Below, one piece after another: positions 6,135 through 8,460 of a stretch of DNA of 8,460 nt. The stretch covers positions 1 through 8,460 of the forward strand of contig QIGP01000057.1 in NCBI GenBank assembly GCA_003228965.1, in the 5' to 3' direction. The number at the start of each line of letters is the position of its first letter. Positions within the stretch are counted from its first letter, which is position 1. Source of the DNA: Gammaproteobacteria bacterium. Lineage in GTDB: Bacteria; Pseudomonadota; Gammaproteobacteria; Steroidobacterales; SZUA-146. The notes beneath the pieces were generated by a model. The model ran no database searches, was not told the DNA's origin, and was given only the letters and a program-made list of their open reading frames with translations. Made by a program: the position numbers and the translations under genes.

Positions 6135-6163
6135 TTATAACACACTAGAAACCAATAAATTAA
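6135..6163 (-). promoter_or_regulatory. Weak candidate promoter of the beta-lactamase gene
   Basis: On the minus strand TTAATT (6163-6158) and TTATAA (6140-6135) are 17 bp apart and lie about 28 bp before the first possible start. The -10 box is acceptable, the -35 box poor. In such AT-rich DNA this could be chance. I see no operator or regulator gene (such as a blaI or LysR partner) nearby. Confidence 0.25.
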
Positions 6164-6312
6164 TTTGTGCGCTCCGTGTGAATTCGCGTCAAAAATATGG
6201 TATTTCATGGCGACTTTCTCCACTGGATGCCTGGATTTGGCGCGCGCCGGAAGCACGTCAGTGGTATAGGTTTTACAGCACGTCCCTGCGGAGCCTGTGT
6301 GAAAACCTTCAC

Positions 6313-6628
6313 TTCGTCATTGAGCCCGAAGTAGGATTACGTCATTGCGAGCCCGAAGGGCGCGGCAATCTCTTAACACTACGTCGGAGTAACTAATTGA
6401 GTTCGCAACAACCTGACGGAGATTGCCACACCCGCTGCGCGGGTTCGCAATGACGGAGTAAGCGGTTGCGTCATGGCGAGCACTAAAGAGCTACGTCATT
6501 GCGAGCGCGAAGGGCGTGGCAATCTCTTAACACTACGTTGGAGTAACTAATTGAGTTCGCAACAACCTGACGGGGATTGCCACACCCGCTACGCGGGTTC
6601 GCAATGACGGAGTAAGCGGTTGCGTCAT
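6313..6628. repeat. Palindromic interspersed repeats: two tandem 137-bp units plus a partial copy
   Basis: Units at 6338-6474 and 6492-6628 agree at about 132 of 137 positions and repeat with a period of 154 bp. Each unit is itself an imperfect palindrome. Its left arm (6340-6372; 6494-6526) starts CGTCATTGCGAG and ends GGCAATCTC. Its right arm (6419-6455; 6573-6609) starts GATTGCC and ends TTCGCAATGACG. CGTCATTGCGAG/GGCAATCTC palindromes of this kind are widespread in bacterial intergenic DNA. A shortened copy of the left end occurs at 6313-6336 (TTCGTCATTGAGCCCGAAG). A frame across 6178-6396 exists but is made of repeat sequence and is not a gene. From 6164 to 6312 I see no other feature. 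Confidence 0.85.
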
Positions 6629-6633
6629 AGTAG

Positions 6634-7655
6634 TTGGGGTCAAGTCTACCCATTACGCATTTTCGAGTTACACGAAACCGGGGACAGAACTATGAAAGAT
6701 GTGGGCCTCGGGAACGAGCAAAACTTGAAGAACTAGCTGGCACCAAACCCCTTGGGGCTTATGGTGGTGCAAGAGACTTGGCCTTGCACTTACTCAAAGA
6801 GGAAAACGAATATGTGGAAGTGCATGACATTCGTGGGTTTGTGTCGGATGATTTGGTGTCGGCCCTAAAGGAAGCACAGGCCATTAGCCGAGGAACTAAA
6901 GCGAAGCAGTTCCTATTCTCATTGAGCCTCAATCCACCACCACAGGAAAATGTCTCAACCGTGGATTTCGAAAAGGCCATTGAAAAAGCCGAAGAAAAAC
7001 TCGGCCTTACAAACCAACTTCGAGCCATTGTGTTCCACGAAAAAGAAGGGCGCCGTCATTGTCATGCGGTTTGGTCGCGCATTGACGCAAACGCAATGCG
7101 GACAATTTCTCTGTCCTTATAGCAAACTCAAATTTATGGAAGTCTCAAGAGAACTATTCATCGAGCATGGCTGGACAATGCCGCTCGGCATGATCAACTC
7201 CGAAAAACGTGATCCAAGAAACTTTACGCTGACTGAGTGGCAACAAGCAAAGCGCACAGGAATAGACCCGCGTGCGATCAAGACTGAACAATAAAGATGG
7301 CCTTCCAACTGTCGATGAAGCACGGGCGAACATTGCCGAAGGTATGAAAAGAGCGCCTTGAGTTCTTACGAGAGCAGCAACACTCAGCGATAGAAACTCG
7401 ATTAGCAGCAATTGGAGTCCAGCGCAATCAGTTGGCAACAAAGCACCGACAGGAACGGCAAGCGCTGGCATGCAGAATTATTGCAGCGTCAAGTCCGGAT
7501 CAAGCGCTTGCGAGGATTCAGTCTGGAGCGCAGCCGAGCGCTCTCTTGCGACATACATCAATTCCGCGACGTTCAGGACCGCAAACGCGAGTTGATCAAT
7601 CTCCATCAATCAGTCAAAAGACGACGCAGCCACGGGCCGACATTGACGCGGTGAT
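6634..7655 (+). pseudogene. Decayed plasmid-type mobilisation relaxase (relaxase/mobilization nuclease family)
   Basis: Relaxases nick at oriT and lead DNA into a recipient cell. Recognisable pieces are GGARDLALHLLKEENEYVEV, RGFVSDDLVSALKEA, SRGTKAKQFLFSLSLNPP and FHEKEGRRHCHAVWSRID (6750-7090); the HxH in RRHCHAVW is the metal-binding motif. Near 7105 the frame shifts and continues as YSKLKFMEVSRELFIEHGWT, SEKRDPRNFTLTEWQQAKRT and DPRAIKT. About 60 codons then appear deleted near 7285. The text resumes as NNKDGLPTVDEARANIAEGM, shifts again near 7350 (LEFLREQQHSAIETRLAAIG) and probably once more near 7500 (DVQDRKRELINLHQSVKRRR). The N-terminus has no credible start: the frame opens at TTG 6634 directly beside a palindromic repeat, and the N-terminal catalytic Tyr is not identifiable. 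No mobC or oriT is seen. The gene cannot make an active relaxase. Confidence 0.85.
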
Positions 7656-7706
7656 TCTCTGACAACTAGTTTTATCGTGGGGTGGTAGTTATTTGGCGCC
7701 AATCCG

Positions 7707-7738
7707 AAGTTAACAGTTCGCTAGATATCTGTTAACTT
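7707..7738. repeat. Perfect 10-bp inverted repeat between relaxase relic and antitoxin gene
   Basis: AAGTTAACAG (7707-7716) and CTGTTAACTT (7729-7738) are exact reverse complements separated by 12 bases. No T-run beyond two bases follows it in either direction to suggest a strong terminator. It lies about 40 bp upstream of the antitoxin promoter, so it may be an operator or a remnant of a plasmid site. Confidence 0.5.
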
Positions 7739-7777
7739 TTGCATCAATATTCAGTTCTGGGAACATCTCTTTTTCGC

Positions 7778-7806
7778 TTGACGCGCCGTGTCAATTGGTG
7801 CAATAA
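7778..7806 (+). promoter_or_regulatory. Promoter with overlapping palindrome for the ParD-like antitoxin
   Basis: TTGACG (7778-7783) and CAATAA (7801-7806) are 17 bp apart, followed by the antitoxin start 36 bp on. The -35 box is part of the imperfect palindrome TTGACGCGCCGTGTCAA (7778-7794), whose arms TTGAC/GTCAA are exact. An operator here would fit the autorepression by the antitoxin that is usual in ParDE modules. Confidence 0.5.
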
Positions 7807-7841
7807 TGAACCATATATGCATCAACCTCGAAAGGACGACT

Positions 7842-8081
7842 ATGCCGCGGCAAAGCATTTCATTCACACCGCCCAACGAAGAATGGCTTAAAGCACAGGT
7901 CGAAAGTCAGGAATTCACCAGCAAAAGCGATGTGGTGAATGACCTAATCCGCAAAGCCCGCGAGATTGAGCTGATTCGTGCGAAACTTATTGCCGCCGAG
8001 CAAAGCGGTTTCATTGATAATACACCCGCCGAAATTCTTGCAGAGTTTAAGGCAGAATTGAGCGCGGATGGGAAACTATAG
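7842..8081 (+). CDS. parD: ParD-family type II antitoxin
   Basis: This is a 79-residue protein from ATG 7842, with GAAAGGA seven bases upstream. Longer frames back to 7788 run through the promoter and are rejected. The N-terminus MPRQSISFTPPNEEWLKAQV and TSKSDVVNDLIRKAREIE form a ribbon-helix-helix DNA-binding and dimerisation domain. The tail IRAKLIAAEQSGFIDNTPAE and EFKAELSADGKL matches the toxin-binding C-terminus of ParD proteins. Its 3' end overlaps the start of parE by 14 bp, the usual coupling. It should neutralise ParE and repress its own promoter, but the toxin here is destroyed, so the antitoxin is orphaned. It could still act on a related toxin elsewhere. Confidence 0.88.
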   Translation: MPRQSISFTPPNEEWLKAQVESQEFTSKSDVVNDLIRKAREIELIRAKLIAAEQSGFIDNTPAEILAEFKAELSADGKL

Positions 8082-8157
8082 GCTTCGTGCAAACGCAATA
8101 GAGGATTTACGCCGTATCTATCGCTGTGCACTGCATCGAGGTGGTCGCAGTTCGTGA
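8068..8157 (+). pseudogene. parE: ParE toxin, truncated after about 20 codons
   Basis: The frame starts at ATG 8068 inside the antitoxin gene and reads MGNYRLRANAIEDLRRIYR, the N-terminal strand and first helix of ParE-family toxins. It then continues into unrelated residues CALHRGGRSS and stops at TGA 8155-8157. Normal ParE is around 95-100 residues. The break near 8125-8135 coincides with the start of transposase-like sequence in another frame, so the toxin was lost by IS insertion followed by deletion, or by one rearrangement. Confidence 0.85.
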
Positions 8158-8460
8158 CGATGGCCATGGCGCCATTGGCCGGTCGAAACAGCTTGCGCGA
8201 TATCGTCGAGAATGTTTCTGCACAGGCGTATCATCTTGGCAGCGCCAAGCTGTCACGCTCCAACCTCTCGCGCATCAATGAAGACAAACCCTACACTCTG
8301 TACGAGTCTCTGTTTGGGAAACTCCTGAACCGCTGTCAGGGGATGACACCGGGTCACAATTTTCGCTTTAAGAACCCGCTTTATTCGCTGGATGCCTCGA
8401 CCATTGACCTGTGCCTGTCGGTTTTTCCATGGGCGGACTTTCGTTCGACCAAGGGCGCCA
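8130..8460 (+). mobile_element. IS4-family insertion sequence remnant, left end missing, runs off window
   Basis: Transposase sequence begins abruptly inside parE at about 8130-8136 with no terminal inverted repeat and no upstream IS leader. The expected first 40-50 transposase codons and the left IS end are absent. The right end lies outside the window. Direct target duplications therefore cannot be tested here. Confidence 0.7.
8136..8460 (+). pseudogene. IS4-family transposase (DUF4372-type), 5'-truncated, partial at window edge
   Basis: The plus-strand frame from 8136 is open to the window end (108 codons). It begins SRWSQFVTMAMAPLAGRNSL and RDIVENVSAQAYHLGSAKLS, then SRINEDKPYTLYESLFGKLL, NRCQGMTPGHNFRFKNPLYS and LDASTIDLCLSVFPWADFR. 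This is the DUF4372 N-terminal DNA-binding region followed by the start of the DDE catalytic domain. D86 in YSLDASTID is the expected first catalytic Asp. An internal ATG at 8160 exists but would not restore the missing N-terminus. The element is probably unable to transpose by itself; an intact copy elsewhere could supply the enzyme. The rest of the catalytic domain is beyond the window. Confidence 0.88.

Noticed and set aside
6288..6310. GCGGAGCCTGTGTGAAAACC, which resembles some IS terminal sequences
   Set aside because: No matching second end and no transposase lie nearby, so an IS end cannot be supported.
6178..6396. Open frame of 72 codons on the plus strand upstream of the repeats
   Set aside because: It starts without a ribosome site and its second half is translated palindromic repeat, so it is not a gene.
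6313..6628. Possible CRISPR array because of repeated units
   Set aside because: There are only two long palindromic units with a 17-bp gap, no short regular repeats or spacers, and no cas genes.
1..8460. A single new multi-gene defence or secretion system spanning the window
   Set aside because: Adjacent genes do not form a shared operon beyond the VOC pair and parDE, and most of the right half is relics. The evidence supports a decayed mobile region, not a new system.

Overview
The window looks like a GC-balanced proteobacterial chromosome, most probably a free-living gammaproteobacterium. Supporting this are a full-length MtgA of the size found in enterics, a decayed TyrA that ends just after a chorismate-mutase-like tail, an FG-GAP/dockerin-like surface-protein fragment, a MerR-type promoter with a SoxR-box-like operator, and a ParD/ParE locus. 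The organism assignment is inference from protein style only; nothing in the window fixes a species.

Layout. (1) 1-913 is a divergent regulatory unit. The N-terminus of a MerR-family regulator runs off the left edge on the minus strand. It is separated by a 19-bp-spacer promoter carrying a near-perfect SoxR-like palindrome from two translationally coupled VOC (glyoxalase-fold) genes on the plus strand. (2) 970-2682 (minus) is a 570-residue membrane-anchored ankyrin-repeat protein with a cysteine-rich C-terminal domain, convergent to the VOC genes. (3) 2683-3447 holds its upstream region and a tyrA (prephenate dehydrogenase) relic that has lost its N-terminal domain and most of its middle. (4) 3688-4416 (plus) is mtgA, an intact peptidoglycan glycosyltransferase. 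(5) 4417-5249 contains a short relic of an FG-GAP/dockerin-like secreted protein bracketed by two diverged 38-bp direct repeats. (6) 5250-6107 (minus) is an intact class D (OXA-type) beta-lactamase with a lipoprotein signal. It is clearly AT-richer than its surroundings and resembles Bacteroidota enzymes. (7) 6313-6628 holds two tandem copies of a palindromic interspersed repeat. (8) 6634-7655 is a plasmid-type mobilisation relaxase broken by several frameshifts and an internal deletion. (9) 7778-8157 is a ParD-like antitoxin with its promoter, followed by a ParE toxin cut off after about 20 codons. (10) 8130-8460 is the 5'-truncated transposase of an IS4-family element that replaces the rest of parE and runs off the right edge.

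Overall, about 2.8-8.46 kb is a genomic scrapyard. mtgA and the beta-lactamase are the intact genes, with the antitoxin gene also complete, among relics of tyrA, an FG-GAP protein, a relaxase, parE and an IS. The relaxase relic beside a compositionally foreign beta-lactamase suggests, but does not prove, that the resistance gene arrived on a mobilisable element that later decayed. I did not find a convincing new multi-gene system. The most interesting items are the atypical class D beta-lactamase, the SoxR-box-like VOC operon, the exported ankyrin protein and the orphaned antitoxin.
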